Positions 11,390 to 24,300 of a stretch of 64,000 bases of DNA are shown one piece after another. The stretch spans positions 19,391,784 to 19,455,783 of the forward strand of contig NW_023602073.1 in NCBI RefSeq assembly GCF_014898055.3, written 5' to 3'. The translations under genes and the position numbers were made by a program. A model generated the notes under the pieces. It saw only the letters and a program-made list of their open reading frames with translations. It had not been told where the DNA came from and made no database searches. The stretch comes from Talpa occidentalis (Eukaryota; Chordata; Mammalia; Eulipotyphla; Talpidae). Numbering within the stretch: position 1 is the first letter of the stretch; each line of letters begins with the position of its first letter.

Positions 11390-11665
11390 AGGACCTCCCT
11401 GGTGGCGCAAGGGGTTAAGATGCAAACTATGAAGCTGTCCATAGCCTCTGCAGCACACGTTCGATCCCCCAGCCAGCCAGGGAGCTGCCCACATGGCGCA
11501 GCAGACCTCTCCTGACTCACCCACTACTCTCCTCAGCAGCGTATTTTGGTCAGTCTGCCTGTTCTGTTCCCACTCTGTTTCTGGTGGATCCTCTCACCCC
11601 CTGCATCTCTGGCCTGTACCCCAGCTCTTGTATGCATAAATAAATAAATCTTAGAAAAAAACTCT
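11390..11665 (+). mobile_element. tRNA-derived SINE, forward
   Basis: Head GGACCTCCCTGGTGGCGCAA, B-box-like GTTCGATCCC at about 11460, tail AAATAAATAAATCTTAG-An. One of only three forward copies in the left 40 kb. Confidence 0.9.
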
Positions 11666-11887
11666 GAAAAATTGTCATCTATGAAGCCATTTTTAAAATG
11701 GAGCCAGGGACTTGTCACAGAGAAATTGCATTGCTTTTTCAAACTAGGTCAGACCTTTGGCCTGGATCCAATATCTTCGGACTAGGCCAAAAAGTATTGT
11801 TTTAAGAAACCATCAAACAAACAAGTGTTTGAAAAGTCATCTAGATCAGAACTGATGATTATGGCCTTTTAGCTCACGAATACAATG

Positions 11888-11930
11888 TTTTGTATTCTCT
11901 TTTCATCTTTGTATTCTCTTTTCATCTTTT
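11888..11930 (+). repeat. 20-bp tandem duplication
   Basis: TTTGTATTCTCTTTTCATCT is present twice in tandem. Local slippage; no function implied. Confidence 0.8.
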
Positions 11931-12032
11931 CTAGAGAGTCAGTAACTGATCATTATTTTTTTTCCACAGCCAAGAATAGGTTATGCTTATTAACACTAAT
12001 CAGCTCTTCATTAATCACTTATCACATCATCG

Positions 12033-12337
12033 TTTTTTTAAAAGATTTACTTATTTATGCATACAAAAACTGGGTTACAGTCCAGAGGTACGGGGGTAGG
12101 GGGGTGGGGTGTGCGTGTGTGTGTGTGTGTGTGTGTGAAAGGATTCACCAGAGACAAAGTGGGGAACAGAACGGACAGAGTGACTGAAATACACTACTGA
12201 GGGTAACAGCGGGGAGACAGAGGAGGTCTGCTGTGCCATGTGGGTAGCTCCCTGGCCAGGGATAGAACTCATGCTGCAGAGGCTGCGGATAGCTTCACAG
12301 TGCTTTGCTTAACCCCTTGTGCCACCAGGGAGGTCCC
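12033..12337 (-). mobile_element. tRNA-derived SINE with internal (GT)n
   Basis: Reverse SINE ending in GCCACCAGGGAGGTCC. A (GT)n expansion lies at about 12111-12137 where other copies have a G-rich run. Imperfect target duplication of the TCATC..CGTTTTTT type on both sides. Confidence 0.9.
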
Positions 12338-12649
12338 TCATCTTCGTTTTTTCCTTCCATAAATGCCCTCCCAAGCACATTTCAGGTTTTCTGCCTGAAT
12401 CTGTGTACATCTAACTGCAATTCTTTGACCCCAAATATGTGTATTCTGCCTTTTTAATGTTTGGGTTGACACATGCTATCTGAAATGGGATCAGAAGTTA
12501 CTTCACCTTAGAGCACCAGCGTCAAAGGAAATGGGTAAGGAGCCAACACAGGCCAATGGCACCCCACCTCACACCCCATCTCATTTGACTCTGAGACCTC
12601 TCACCATCTTTGTTTAGCATCAGCCCCGGGAGACAAATTTCAAGGCCCA

Positions 12650-12883
12650 TTTATTTATTTTTTTTAATTTTTAAAAAAGATTTATTTATTTATACAAGCA
12701 CTGGATATAGTCAGAAGCACAGGAGGGTGAGAGAATTCACCAGAGTCAGAGCAGGGAGCAGAACAGGCAGAAGGACCGAAGTACACTGCTGAGGGGGTAA
12801 GCCAGGGATTGAACCGGCGCTGCAGAAGCTGCGGGCAGCTTCGCAACCCAGCACAAAACCACTGCGCCACCAGGGAGGCCCTC
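12650..12883 (-). mobile_element. tRNA-derived SINE, subfamily with CACTGGATATAGTCAGAAGC tail
   Basis: Belongs to the subfamily whose 3' part reads TGTATAAATAAATAAA rather than TGTATGCATAAATAAA. Flanking copies of TCAAGGCCC(A/C)TTTA are the target duplication. Confidence 0.9.
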
Positions 12884-13236
12884 AAGGCCCCTTTAAAGCT
12901 GGACCTCATAGCTTGAGTTCCTGCACCAGGGATTTCTTGGTTGGTGAGTGTTGGGGCGGCTGGTGTTCACCTGCTTGAACTTGAGATTCCTGCAGTTGGA
13001 GATTTCCCTGCTTTGGTAAACGTTCAGTGGCTGGTCTATGTGGCAGGAGATCCTGCCTCTAACTTTTGCCTTCAATAGTATGTTCGTATTTAAATCAGCA
13101 AATCTTGTTCTTGTGAGAAGCCTATCTTACAAAAGTTTTGCTTGTATGAGGTCATTAATTATGAATCTTTTTGTCCACCATATTCCACCCACAGTCCACC
13201 CACAGCTGCATCTCCAGCCACATAGCATAATTTGTA

Positions 13237-13523
13237 TTTTTTTAATATTTTTTAAAGATTTATTTATTTATGCATACAAAAGCTGGGGTACAGGCCAGAG
13301 ATGTGGGGGTAGGGGGGTGAGAGTATTCACCAGACACAGAGTGGGGAACAGAACAGGCAGATTGACTGAAATACACTCATGAGGGAAGCAGCGGGTGAGA
13401 CAGGAGAGGTCTGCTGAGCCTTGTGGGTTACTCCCTGGCCGCCGGGGATTGAACTCGTGCTGCAGAGGCTGCGGATTTCCTCATAGTGCAGTGCTTAACC
13501 CCTTGTGCCACCAGGGAGGCCCC
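13237..13523 (-). mobile_element. tRNA-derived SINE, reverse
   Basis: Full-length reverse copy; flanks CACATAGCATAATTTG and CACAAAGCATAATTTG are its target duplication. Confidence 0.9.
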
Positions 13524-13541
13524 ACAAAGCATAATTTGAAT

Positions 13542-14250
13542 GATCTGAATCTATGGGGTTCTGAACACTGATTTGTGTGGCTGTCCCTTTGGGGAGTCCT
13601 TCTGGGGCCCTGGACTTGCAGGGGGGCTATAGTTTTTCAGATGGGCTCCAAACCAGTAGCTCCGGGTCAGAGAGAAACTCTGAGCTTCTAGAGATATCTG
13701 TATTTGTTTCAAAGACTGAACAAACTTGGAATTGGAAAGATACTATTTGGCCAGAACATCTACTTCTATCTGTTTCTGGGTGAAATGCATATCCTTACTG
13801 AAACAGGAAGGGCAAGTCCAGGTGTTTTCCCATGGGCCTGGATGCCTTTCATGAGCGGCCACTGACTGAAGGAAGGGTTACGGGGTGGGAGAGGAGAGGC
13901 CAGTGGGTCCCAGTCTCTGCTTTGTTCTTCTCAGTCTGACTGCGGCAGAGGCTGCTGGGGGGCAGTGCTGTGGATGTGACCAGGCCCAGTCTTGGACCTG
14001 GACGAGGCAACTGTTTCACTGTATCCTGCATCTGCTTCTCCTATGCAGCTGTGATCTGGAAACCACTATCTGTAAGACACACACTAGCTTGCATTTGGGA
14101 AAGTTTCTTGATTCTTACTCTTGTTTCCCCATCATTCTTGGGGTAAAAGTTGGTCAGGTCGGTTTCAGCGGTGGTGACCAGAATCTCTCAAAAGCTGAGA
14201 AAATGTGCTAGGAATGTCAGCCTTTTAAAGGACTTGGGTGATTTTCTGTT
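13542..14250. other. intergenic
   Basis: Unique-looking sequence with no gene signature. The longest open frame (108 codons, 13885-14211) has no recognisable domain. Confidence 0.4.
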
Positions 14251-14261
14251 CCAACCCTCTT

Positions 14262-14500
14262 TTTATTTTTTAGTTTTTAAAGGTTTATTTTTTTATTTTG
14301 CATACAAGTTCTCTGGGGTGTAGAGACAGAGTGGGGAGCAGAACAGGTGGATCTACTGAAATAAACTGCTGAGGGGAGCAGCGGGTGAGACAGGAGAGGT
14401 CTGCTGCACCATGGTGGGTCAGCTCCCTGGCCTGGGATTTAACTCAGGCTATAGTGGTGATAGTGCTGAGACTTAACCCCTTGGCCACCATGGAGGCCCC
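14262..14500 (-). mobile_element. tRNA-derived SINE, first of a serial pair
   Basis: Diverged reverse copy. It shares its target motif (CCAACCC..) with the next SINE; the motif occurs at 14251, 14500 and 14772. Confidence 0.85.
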
Positions 14501-14511
14501 CAACCCCCATT

Positions 14512-14771
14512 TATTTATTTTTTTTTAAGATTTATTTTTATGCAAGAACCAGGTACATTCCAGATGCACAGGAGGGTGAGAAGATTCACTGGAGACAGAG
14601 TGGGGAACAGAACTGAAGAAATACACTGCTGAGGGGAGCAGCGGGCAAGACAGGAGAGGTCTGCTTCGCCATGTGGGATTCTCGCCGCCGGCCGGGATCA
14701 AACCCACGCTGCAGAGTCTGCAGACAGCTTCACAGAGCAGCGCTCAACCGCCTGCGCCACCAGGGAGGCTC
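14512..14771 (-). mobile_element. tRNA-derived SINE, second of a serial pair
   Basis: Reverse copy directly beside the preceding one, bounded by CCAACCCCCATTTATT (14500) and CCAACCCCCTTTTTA (14772). Confidence 0.85.
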
Positions 14772-14786
14772 CCAACCCCCTTTTTA

Positions 14787-15761
14787 AATAAATGGATAAG
14801 CTGAGCTCGATGGAGGTGTTTTCAGTGTTCCACAGTTCGATGGGGTGATTGGTCATGGTTTGCTGTGTGTATGTTGGTGATATGGGCGATTTATTTTTTC
14901 CCTGGGAGTAGCAAAGGGCCTGAGGTGTAGGATTTCCAGGTAGGAGGACATCAGGTTTTCAGTGGTGTGGGGTACTCAGATTTCTGTGGTTAAGCATGGA
15001 CACAGAGCTCTCTTTCCCACGCCCTTCCCCTGGTCATTAAGCCAGAAGTAATAGACAAGAACACTGCTTATGGAGGTACACATCCTTCCTCTCCCACCTC
15101 TCCATCCTAACTTCTAAGAAGCTGGAGCAGGTTGGGGGAAGAAAGCTTGGCATTTGTGACATATCTTCAGAGAGTTTGTGTTCCAGGGCCAAATGCCTCA
15201 GTGAAAACTCAGGGTCACAGTCAGCCTAGATCAGATGTGAACCCCAAACGTCATCATGTTTGGAGAAGGAGGTCAGAAGGTTAAGAATATACAAGGATGA
15301 AAATTAAATGGAAAACCTTCTCGAACTTTCCTCCATGTCCTAACTTATTTATTATGGGGCATGAAAAGACAAGTGCTTTGAAAGAAACCTCAGGTTTATG
15401 GACTATGTCTGCACCTTTGAGGAACATTGCCCAAGTCACTGCCCCTTCCTGAACCCCACTTTTACATTGCCAATGGGAGCTGAGCCTAAGCTCGTAAACC
15501 TTCTTTTCTCGTGGATGAGACATCTGGCTTCCGGGGAAACTGAGACAATTGGACACAGAGAGGTGAAGGCAGAGATTTTAGACCACTTGATCCAGCCACT
15601 GAAGTAGAGTTTATGATGGACTTTTTTCTTCTGTTCTTGCCCTGAGTTGTGAGATGAGTAAAGACACAATGGCTAAGAAAGTAAGGCATGCATAACAGCA
15701 AGGGGGAGCGGCGTGTAACTCCAGCCTCACTAAACACATAACTTTGGGTAAATCAGCTTTT
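14787..15761. other. intergenic
   Basis: No gene, tRNA or confident repeat seen. Short overlapping open frames at 15281-15740 on both strands lack recognisable domains. Confidence 0.4.
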
Positions 15762-16034
15762 CTTTTTTTTAAAAAAGATTTATTTATTAATGCATACAAG
15801 AACTGGGGTACAAGACAGAGATGTGGGGGGGTGAGAGGATGCACCAGAGACAGAGTAGGGGAACAGAACAGGCAGATTGATCAAAATACATTGCTGAGGG
15901 GAGCAGTGGGCGAGTCAGGAGAGGTCTGCTGTGCCATGTGGGTTGCTCCCTGGCCAGGGATCAAACTTGTGCTGCAGTGGCTGCGGCAGCTTAATAGATT
16001 GCATCTTAACCCCTTGCACCACCAGGAAGGCGCT
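15762..16034 (-). mobile_element. tRNA-derived SINE, reverse
   Basis: AAAAAAGATTTATTTATTAATGCATACAAG at the left through CCACCAGGAAGGCGC at the right; full length. Confidence 0.9.
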
Positions 16035-16084
16035 AAGTAAGTTTTTCTATTTGTACTTATGTTACTCAGTTGAATTAAGAAGGG

Positions 16085-16250
16085 GCATTGACCTTGGGCC
16101 AGGTCCAGTGCTAAGGGTTTAACTGAATTATTTCCTCTTTTTCAAAATTAGCCCTGGGAGTTCATATTATTCTTCTCCCAACTTTTCACAGGAGCACTAG
16201 AGTCAAGGAGGTCACCGTGCCCAAATTCACATGGTTGGGTAGAATAAGGG
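16085..16250 (+). mobile_element. MIR-like relic
   Basis: Text of the type CCAGTGCTAAGGGTTTAACTGAATTA...TTCACAGGAGCACTAGAGTCAAGGAGGTCACC matches the order of words in the MIR consensus (forward), heavily diverged. Confidence 0.5.
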
Positions 16251-17353
16251 AGTGAGAGGGGGCTTGAGATTTTAATCTCTGTAGTTCTTTCCACTGTGGT
16301 TGACAGTAGGGCAGGAGAGTAGGCTTCTTGGGCAGGAAGTGATAAAACAGGAAGCCTGTCCTAAAGGGCTTTGGTGGCCTGGTCAGATGCCATCACTTTG
16401 GTCTCCTCCCCCCTCGACCTGAGACCTCTTGGAAGAGATTAAAAATCTGGATAACAAAAAGTTCTGTTTTCCAAGAGAACTCACAAATGCCCAGGATCCC
16501 CCAGCAGCAAGAGCTAAACCCCATCCGAGGTACTTTTTGGCGAACCTGGCAGAGCCAGGGCCGGTGGAGGGGCGGATTGGAAAGAAGACACCATGTTTTC
16601 AATAAGCAGAAGTGCTAGTAGAGCTGAACTGCTGGGCCACCCCCGTGGGAGAGGGGAGAGGGCGTGGGGGACCGGCAAAGGGAAAACTAATGCAGATTTT
16701 TTTCAGATATCTCTTTGTTATCTCATTCAAGCCCAGTGATTGCTGAATTCACCCCTTTCTTGTAACTCTGTTACAACACCCTCCCCCCGCCCCCGTCACC
16801 CCAAACTTGTGGGTCTGGAGACTCTCTAGGAGAAAGAATTCACCAGAGTACTTTTGGGTAGTCCAGGCAAAAGTTGAGTTAAAAGGGGGACAGGTGGCGG
16901 AAAGCTTGTGCAGGAGGGTAACCAGCTGGGAAGCAAGTGTGGCCTAAGCAAAACTACTGTAGACAGGAAGGAGGAGGGTCTGGTTGAGTCTCCAGGAGGT
17001 TGGTGGGGTTAAGTACATTATTTATGTGAGAAACCCAGCAATTCCTGGGGCTCTGCATCATCAACTTATCAATTCAAAATTTTAGCTGAACCTATGGAGC
17101 AATTGTTGGGGAATGATGGAGGGCGGACATGGGTTCTTCCAGCCCATGACAAGTACTTTTCATTCTTAGGGGAACTTATGCCTCATTTCCACGATCCTTC
17201 ATGGGGCCTGCACCTCCAGGACATGAAGAGGACAGCTGGAAACTTCCATAAATTTTTAATTACATTCAAATTAAAAGTTCAAAAAAATTATTTGCATTGA
17301 AAGAAGACAGTATTCAGAATGGTAGGTTATCCCCCAGAAAGTGGTAGTTGTCT
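16251..17353. other. intergenic
   Basis: No gene recognised. The segment about 16830-17060 (CAGGCAAAAGTTGAGTTAAAAG ... AAGTACATTATTTATGTGAG) might be an old LTR remnant on the minus strand, but I cannot assign it. Confidence 0.35.
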
Positions 17354-17623
17354 GGGCCTCTCTGGTGGTGCAAGGGGTTAAGCACAGCACTATGAAGCTG
17401 TCTGCAGCTACTGCAGCATGAGTTCCATCGCTGGCCAAGGAGCTACCCACATGGCACAGCAGACCTCTCCTGTCTCCCCCACTGCAACCCTCAGCAGTGT
17501 GTTTCAGTAGATCCACCTGTTCTGTTCCCCACTCTGTCGCTGGTGAATCTTCTCATCCCCACACCTCTGGCTTTTACCCGGTTCTTGTATGCATAAATAA
17601 ATAAATCTTTAAAAAAAAAAAAA
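17354..17623 (+). mobile_element. tRNA-derived SINE, forward
   Basis: Head GGGCCTCTCTGGTGGTGCAA, tail ATAAATAAATAAATCTTT-An. Confidence 0.9.
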
Positions 17624-18371
17624 GAAAGTGATCGCTCTCCCTGGTCACCCCACCCCCTACTGTGTCAGAGCTTGCTACACCAACTGGAACTAAGGTTTCT
17701 TTTAACTTTGGCCAATCTGATAAATGCAGATCATCTCTTTGATTATTGCTCTGGAAGAACACTGCATCCTAAGCTGATGCCATTTGGCTTACTGTCTGGA
17801 ATTCTCCCCACACCCCTAACACCCTCCTTTTCCCCCTTTGGGCTCGTTTTTTCTTACTGATTTATAAACACTTGAAGGCATTATAAAGTGAGCATATTAA
17901 TATGCTTCCTTCACATATATGGGGGATAACTTCCCTTGCTTGGGGCCAGCTGCTGCCCCGTTCTCTCCGCGGGACCCTGGGTGGTCCGTCCTGTGATACG
18001 TTTTAAAAGCTCAAATAATAACATCAGGAAGTGTATGTGGCATGTCCACACCATCCCTTTGGGAGGTGCCTGGGAGGTGCCCGCATCTCTGATCTGCCGG
18101 GACCATCCAGGGGGGCTTTCACAGTTCGGGCGGGCGGACTGTGGCTGAGTTCAGGTCCTCACCGCCCGGTGAGCGCCGACCGCTCACCCGCGGGGGCCAG
18201 CAGAGGCGAGGGCACGGTGGAAATTCCAGGCCCTCTGAGCCCACCCACGCCCCAGAAATCCTTGCCGACCTGTGATTGGCCTGCGCGGGCTTGAGCCGGG
18301 CCTGCATGGGTGTCAAAAGGCTGTTGAGGGGCCCACGAGCCTCAGTCTTTTCAGAGTCAGGATCTCGGGTC
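17624..18371. promoter_or_regulatory. GPX5 upstream region
   Basis: The last about 400 bp before the GPX5 ATG are GC-rich with several CpGs. GATTGGC at 18274-18280 is an inverted CCAAT box about 95 bp upstream of the ATG. I found no convincing TATA box. Promoter placement is inferred from position only. Confidence 0.3.
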
Positions 18372-21300
18372 ATGACTGCTCCGCTGGGGGCCTACTATCT
18401 TTTCCCCCTTCTCCTGACCTGCTTGGTGCAGACAGACGCCAAGCTCGAGAACACCAAGGTGAGTGACTTCAGAGAGGGTGGGGCAGGGCTCAACTGTCGT
18501 TCCTCTTGGGTCCACCGGTGGGACTCTTCCCTCCAGCCCTTCTTGGAGACCTGGCCGACTTCTGCTTTCTTTCTCTTTGCTGGTTCTCCTAAATCTTCCT
18601 TTCCTTCTCCTCAAAGAGGAGTTTTTTGAATTGACTGTGGGTAGAGAAGAAAGGTTTCCTTCGATGGGGCCTCTCTCCCCTTCTCCCTCTGCAGGTGGAC
18701 TGGGTGCCCCTCCAGCCACATCACTGTCTTCATCAGAGCTGGGGCATGAGGATGGGTGGGGATCAGGGATTGAAGGAGACACTGAGTTGGGGGCTCTTGA
18801 CTCTCGACAAGCCCCCCAAAGAAGAGGGGGACACTATGTGGAAACATTAGGGATGGATAAAATTGGAGAGTTAGCAGAGAAACATAAAATATGAAGAAAT
18901 GAGCAGAGGCCTAAATGACCATATTTGGAATTAGGAGTCTTGGCTTCTGGTCTCAGTCCTCTTCCCAGTCCATGGCTCAGTGGCCTTGTGGATAAAAATG
19001 TATGGCAGTGAGAGGGACTCAGTCAGGGCCAAGCAAACTCATCCAACATGGTGGCCATGCACAAGTCACCTCACCTTTATCAGCCTCAGCTTTCTTACTG
19101 TGGATTTGTGTGAACAATGCCGGTGATCTTTGAGCAACATGAGTTCAAATTGCCTGGGTCCATGTAGATGTGGTTTGTTTGTTTGTTTTTTTTTTTTTTC
19201 TGTCTGTGGATTCTGTGTTCTCCAATCCAACCAACTTTAGCTGCCCTGGCAGAACCCATGGACAGGAGGATCAGTTATAAGGAACTTGAGCACCCTTGGA
19301 TTTTGGTATCCACTGAGGTCCTGAAACCAGTCCCCCTAAAAACACCAAGGATCGACTGTAGTTAAGTTTGGGGAGAGTCAAAAGTAATACACAGAATTTT
19401 GACTTAACTGCCCTCCCTACTTCAAGAGCCAACTGTTATTCTTACACATAAAAAGTATTCTGTAAACTGACTAGATTACCTCCAGGGTGATGACTTATTT
19501 TTGAGAATTGATGTGGCTTTTCTGCTACCCAGTGCTGCATAACTGAGTGTGGAGACCCTCGACTGTAGAATTTGCTAACGGAAGCTGAATCCAGAGGTAG
19601 TTGAGACATAGCTGACAGACTTAAATCAGTTGGGAACAGCTATGAATGTCAGAAGTGAGCTGAGCTACAAGGAGTCTCTGACTTCCGAGCCTCTCTTACT
19701 CCTGGTATTCTTATACCCAACATTATTTTCAGTAATTTTCTTTTTTTAAAAAAAGATTTATTTATTTATGCATACAAGAGGAGGGGTACAGGCCGGAGAT
19801 GCAGGGGGTGAGAGGACTCACCAGAGACAGAGTGGGGAACAGAACATGAAGATTGACTGAAACACACTGCTGAGGGGAGCAGCGGGCGAGACAGGAGAGG
19901 TCTGCTTCACCATGTGGGTTGCTCCCTGGCCGGACGGAGATTGAACTCAAGCTGCAGAGGCTGTGATTGCTTCATAGTGCAGTGCTTAACCCCTTGTGCC
20001 ACCAGGAAGGACCCTTCTTCTTCTTTTTTTTAAGATTTATTTATTTATACAAGAATTGGGGTACAGGCCAGAGACACGGGAGGGTGAGAGAATTCACCAG
20101 AGACAGAGCGGGAAGCAGAACAGGCAGATGGACCGAAAACACTTCTGAGGGGAACAGCAGGCAAGACAGGAGAGGTCTGTCATGCCATGTGAATATCTCC
20201 CTGGCCTGCTGGGAATCGAACCCATGCTGCAGAGGCTGCAGACAGCTTCGCAGCACTGCGTTCAACCCGCTGCACCACTGGGAGACTGTTCAGTAATTTT
20301 CATTGTAGTAACAAAAGGGGCACCGGGCCCACTGCTCACCTTGGGGCCAGGAACCACGGAGATAGATATGGCCGCTTTCATACAATAGTACATTTATGTA
20401 GGCCTCAGCTTGCTGGTGTGTATGAGTGCGTGCATGGAGGGAAAGGAGCAAATTCTGCAAAAAGAAAATGACTTTCTCCCCAAGAAAAGACACTGAGTAG
20501 TTACAGCCTGGTGGCTGGTTATAAAATCAATGGGCTTAGGAGTCTGGGGAATGTTGAGTTTGAGTTTGAGTTCTATCCTGCCTTCTTCTTCTTTTTTTTT
20601 TTTTTAAAGATTTATTTGTTTATGCATACAAGAACTGGGGTACAGGGCAGAGGTGTGGGGATGAAAGGGTTCACCAGAGACAACGTGGGGAGCAGAACAG
20701 GAGGATCTACTGAAATACACTGCTGAGGGGAGCAGCGGGCAAGCCAGGGGAGGTCTGCTGCGCCATGTGGGTAGCTCCCTGGCCGGGAATGGAACTCAGG
20801 CTGCAGTGGCTGTGGATAGCTTCACAGTGCTGCATCTTACCCCCTTGCGCCACCAGGGAGGCCGCTACCCTGCCCTCTTTCGGTGGGGGCGGAGGGTTTT
20901 TGACTAAAATCCTTTTTAGTCCATTGCATTTCCAGGAGCCTAATTTAATCCTCACTTAAGTCTGGACTTATCTGATTTTGTCCTCTCCCCTCTCTAGTCA
21001 GTTTCTCTCTGACTTCTTTCTGCTGGGTAGTTTAGATATGTAGCTTCCTTTTTATACTTCCTGTTTATACTCCAAGAACCCACAAGCAACTTTCATCAGC
21101 TTCCCCATTCAGGCAAAAGGGATCAGGATAGGCTGGGGAGCACAGTGCAGTCAGGAGACCCAGGGACTGGGTGGAAAGCGACAGAGGCAGAATAAAACAA
21201 GATCTGCCTCATAGAGGAATCGAACCTAAGGTCAGGTAATGAGAGTTTCATGCAGAAATTCTTTGCTATGTGGAACTCTGTTCAAACATTCAGACTTGAG

Positions 21301-24300
21301 GCATAGGATAGCTGAGCAGATGATGAAGGCGGGGCGCAGATGCCTCAGTACATGGCTTGAGGAGCTGGGTATATGAGAAGTGGGAAGGTTCCAGGCAGAT
21401 CTTAGTGCCCTACCTGCAGTGGACATTTGAGCTCCCACCTCCTTCCCTGGGAGTCACTATTGGACTTGCAAGTTCATCGTAAGAGCAGGAAAGAACATGA
21501 GAACGAGAAGTAGTCAAAGTAGGGTTAATAGGAGATTCTCACTTGTTAAACCTGGAAGGCTCTCTGGGGGGAAGATAGGAATCTAGATGAATGTCTTCAT
21601 TGTTGCTGTTGTTTTTTAAAGATTTATTTTATTTATTTATGCATACAAGAGTTGGGGTGTAGGCTGGAGGTGCAGGGGGTGAGAGGATTCACCAGAGACA
21701 GAGTGGGGAACAGAACAGGTAGACTGACTAAAATACACTGCTGAGGGGAGCAGCGGGGAGACAGGAGAGGTCTGCTGTGCCGTGTGGGTAGCTTCCTGGC
21801 TGGGAGTGGAACTCCTGCTGCAGTGGCTGTGGATAGCTTCATAGTGCTGAGACTTAACCACTTGCGCCACTAGGGAGGCCCAAATGTCTTCGTTTTACCA
21901 GTGGGGAAACTGAGGACCAAGGATGAGACTTGCTCAGACTCACAAATAAACTTGACAGTAGTGTTGGCTTCTTTTTCACCCCCTGTTGTCACTTTTATTT
22001 CCATTTATTTTATGCTGAACTTATGCCCAGGCCATAAGTTTCTGTTTCTTCAGTATCTTCTGGGGTATCTTTTCCTCCTTTGCAGCCTGCTCCTCTGGTC
22101 TAGGAACAACCTTCTCCTTCTCAGTAAGGGGCATCTCAGTGTGGCAGCGGGAGGCTGGACGTTCTGTGATATGTTCTGGGGCCTTTGTTCACCTGGCTGT
22201 GCTCAATGACCAGAGAATCTGCATCTAAACCCTTAAGGTCAGCACTATTTTCTGCATTTTTAAGCATGTGCAATAAAAATTCAGCTCTCTTGTTGGGCTA
22301 CCCATCCTGCTTCCAGTCCTACTGTGTGGCCTGGGCACAACTGCCCCCCTACCCTGTAACCCTGTGTGGTGCACACTGCTTCTGTTGACAACATTCTGCA
22401 GGCAGTAGGTGGCTTTTTGGATGTGCACACCCTGATGGGCCAGGCAGTTTCTCAGTCTTCTTAAAAGGAACATGAAAATTTGAACTTCTTCATTCCCATG
22501 ACTTTTAGGGTTCTCCAGGTCAAGTGAGTAGCAAACCGTTTTCAGAGCTCACCTAAGGCCACTTACAGGAAGAGGCAATGTTGGCTTCTGACTCCCTGGC
22601 CAGCGCACTCTCTACTCCACCAAGTGATGAATGGAGTAAGAAGTCAGAAGACCTATGGAAAGTGAAATGCAGCGAGGCCATCCTGAACTACTCGGGCAAT
22701 CAAATACCTTCTCTTCACTGAGGGGATTCAGGCAGGATGCTTCAATCCCGAGACCAGGGGTAGCCTTGTTTTCTTTTTTTTTTTTTAAGATTTATTTATT
22801 TTTGCACACAAGAACTGGGGTATAGGCCAGAGGTGCAGGGGGTGAGAGACAGAGTGGGGAACAGAACAGGCGGACTGACTAAAATACACTGCTGAGGGGA
22901 GCAGCAGGGAGACAGGAGAGGTCTGTTGCGCCATGTGGGGTGCTCCCTGGCCAGTGATTGAATTCATGCTGCAGTGGCTGGCAACAGCTTGACAGTACTG
23001 TGTCTTGACCCCTTGTGCCACCAGGGAGTTCCAGCCTCGTTTTCTTGCTGTCTAATAGCAGTGTGCTCTTCTACGTGGCCTCATTCCCAGGTCTCCCATC
23101 CAGCTTGTGAATCTCTGCTCTTTTCCATTCATCCAAACATTTCCCAGCATCTTCCCTGTGCGAGGATAATGGGAAGAAAGACCGAACTGATTATTACTTA
23201 AAAAAACCTATTGACTTTCAAAAGAAAACACAAAAAACAAACAAACAAAAAAACCCAAAACCTATTGGCTTTCAAGTCATAAGACCTAAGTTTCAGTCCT
23301 GTCATCCACACTTGTTTGTTTTTGGGTCACAGCTAATGCATGTTTTATTCTTTGAAAGATTATGCAGATGTCAAGAATTGTTGTTGCCAATATTACCCTG
23401 TTTTAAATTTCCAGATGAATTGCTACAAAGATGTGAAAGGCACCATCTACGATTATGACGCCATCACTCTTGATGGGAGGGAAAAAATTCAGTTCAAAGA
23501 TTATTTTGGCAAGCATGTCCTTTTTGTCAATGTGGCCACCTATTGTGGACTGACAGCTCAGTATCCTGGTAAGAATTCATGGACACATCACCAGTGACCT
23601 AGTGAGTTTTTGAATAATAAAGATGACTGGGCCCCATCTCTGAGAAGCAGAATCAGAAAATTCCCTGGAATCGGACCCGGGCATCCGTATTTATGAAGAA
23701 GGCCCCCAGTGGATCCTGTGTGCTGCAGACTTGGGAAAGACTATACTCTGATAAGAGCTTTTATATTTTTTCAAAGATTTATTTATGCATTTATTTATGC
23801 CTGGGGAGCAGGCCAGAGGTGTGGGGGGCTAGAGGACCCACCAGAGTGAGTGGGGAGCAGAACAGGCAGATATACTGAAATGCACTGCTGAGGGGAGCAG
23901 TGGGCGAGTCAGGAGAGGTCTGCTACGCCATGTGGGTTGCTCCCTGGCCGGGGATCGAACTTGTGCTGCAGTGGCTGCAGATAGCTTCATAGGTTGCATC
24001 TTAACTCCTTGCATGTCTGGGTATCTGGGATCTAACGTCAGCCCTGCCGCTAACAGCTTTCTTGACCTAAAGAGCTTTCCTTCTCTGTGTCTGTTTCCTC
24101 TTCTGCAAAATGAGCACCACCAGGGACTGCTTTCTGTACAAAGCAGTGAGTGTTTCTAGCCACACCACCATGTTGTTCCTTCTCTCCCCGCAGAGCTGAA
24201 TGTGCTTCAGGATGAGCTGAGGTCCTTTGGTCTAGTAGTGTTGGGCTTTCCCTGCAATCAATTTGGCAAGCAGGAACCAGGAGAGAACTCAGAGATCCTT

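Noticed and set aside
21205..21245. tRNA-like 'GGAATCGAACC' on the minus strand
   Set aside because: Only a B-box-like word; no pairing T stem, acceptor stem or anticodon arm could be built.
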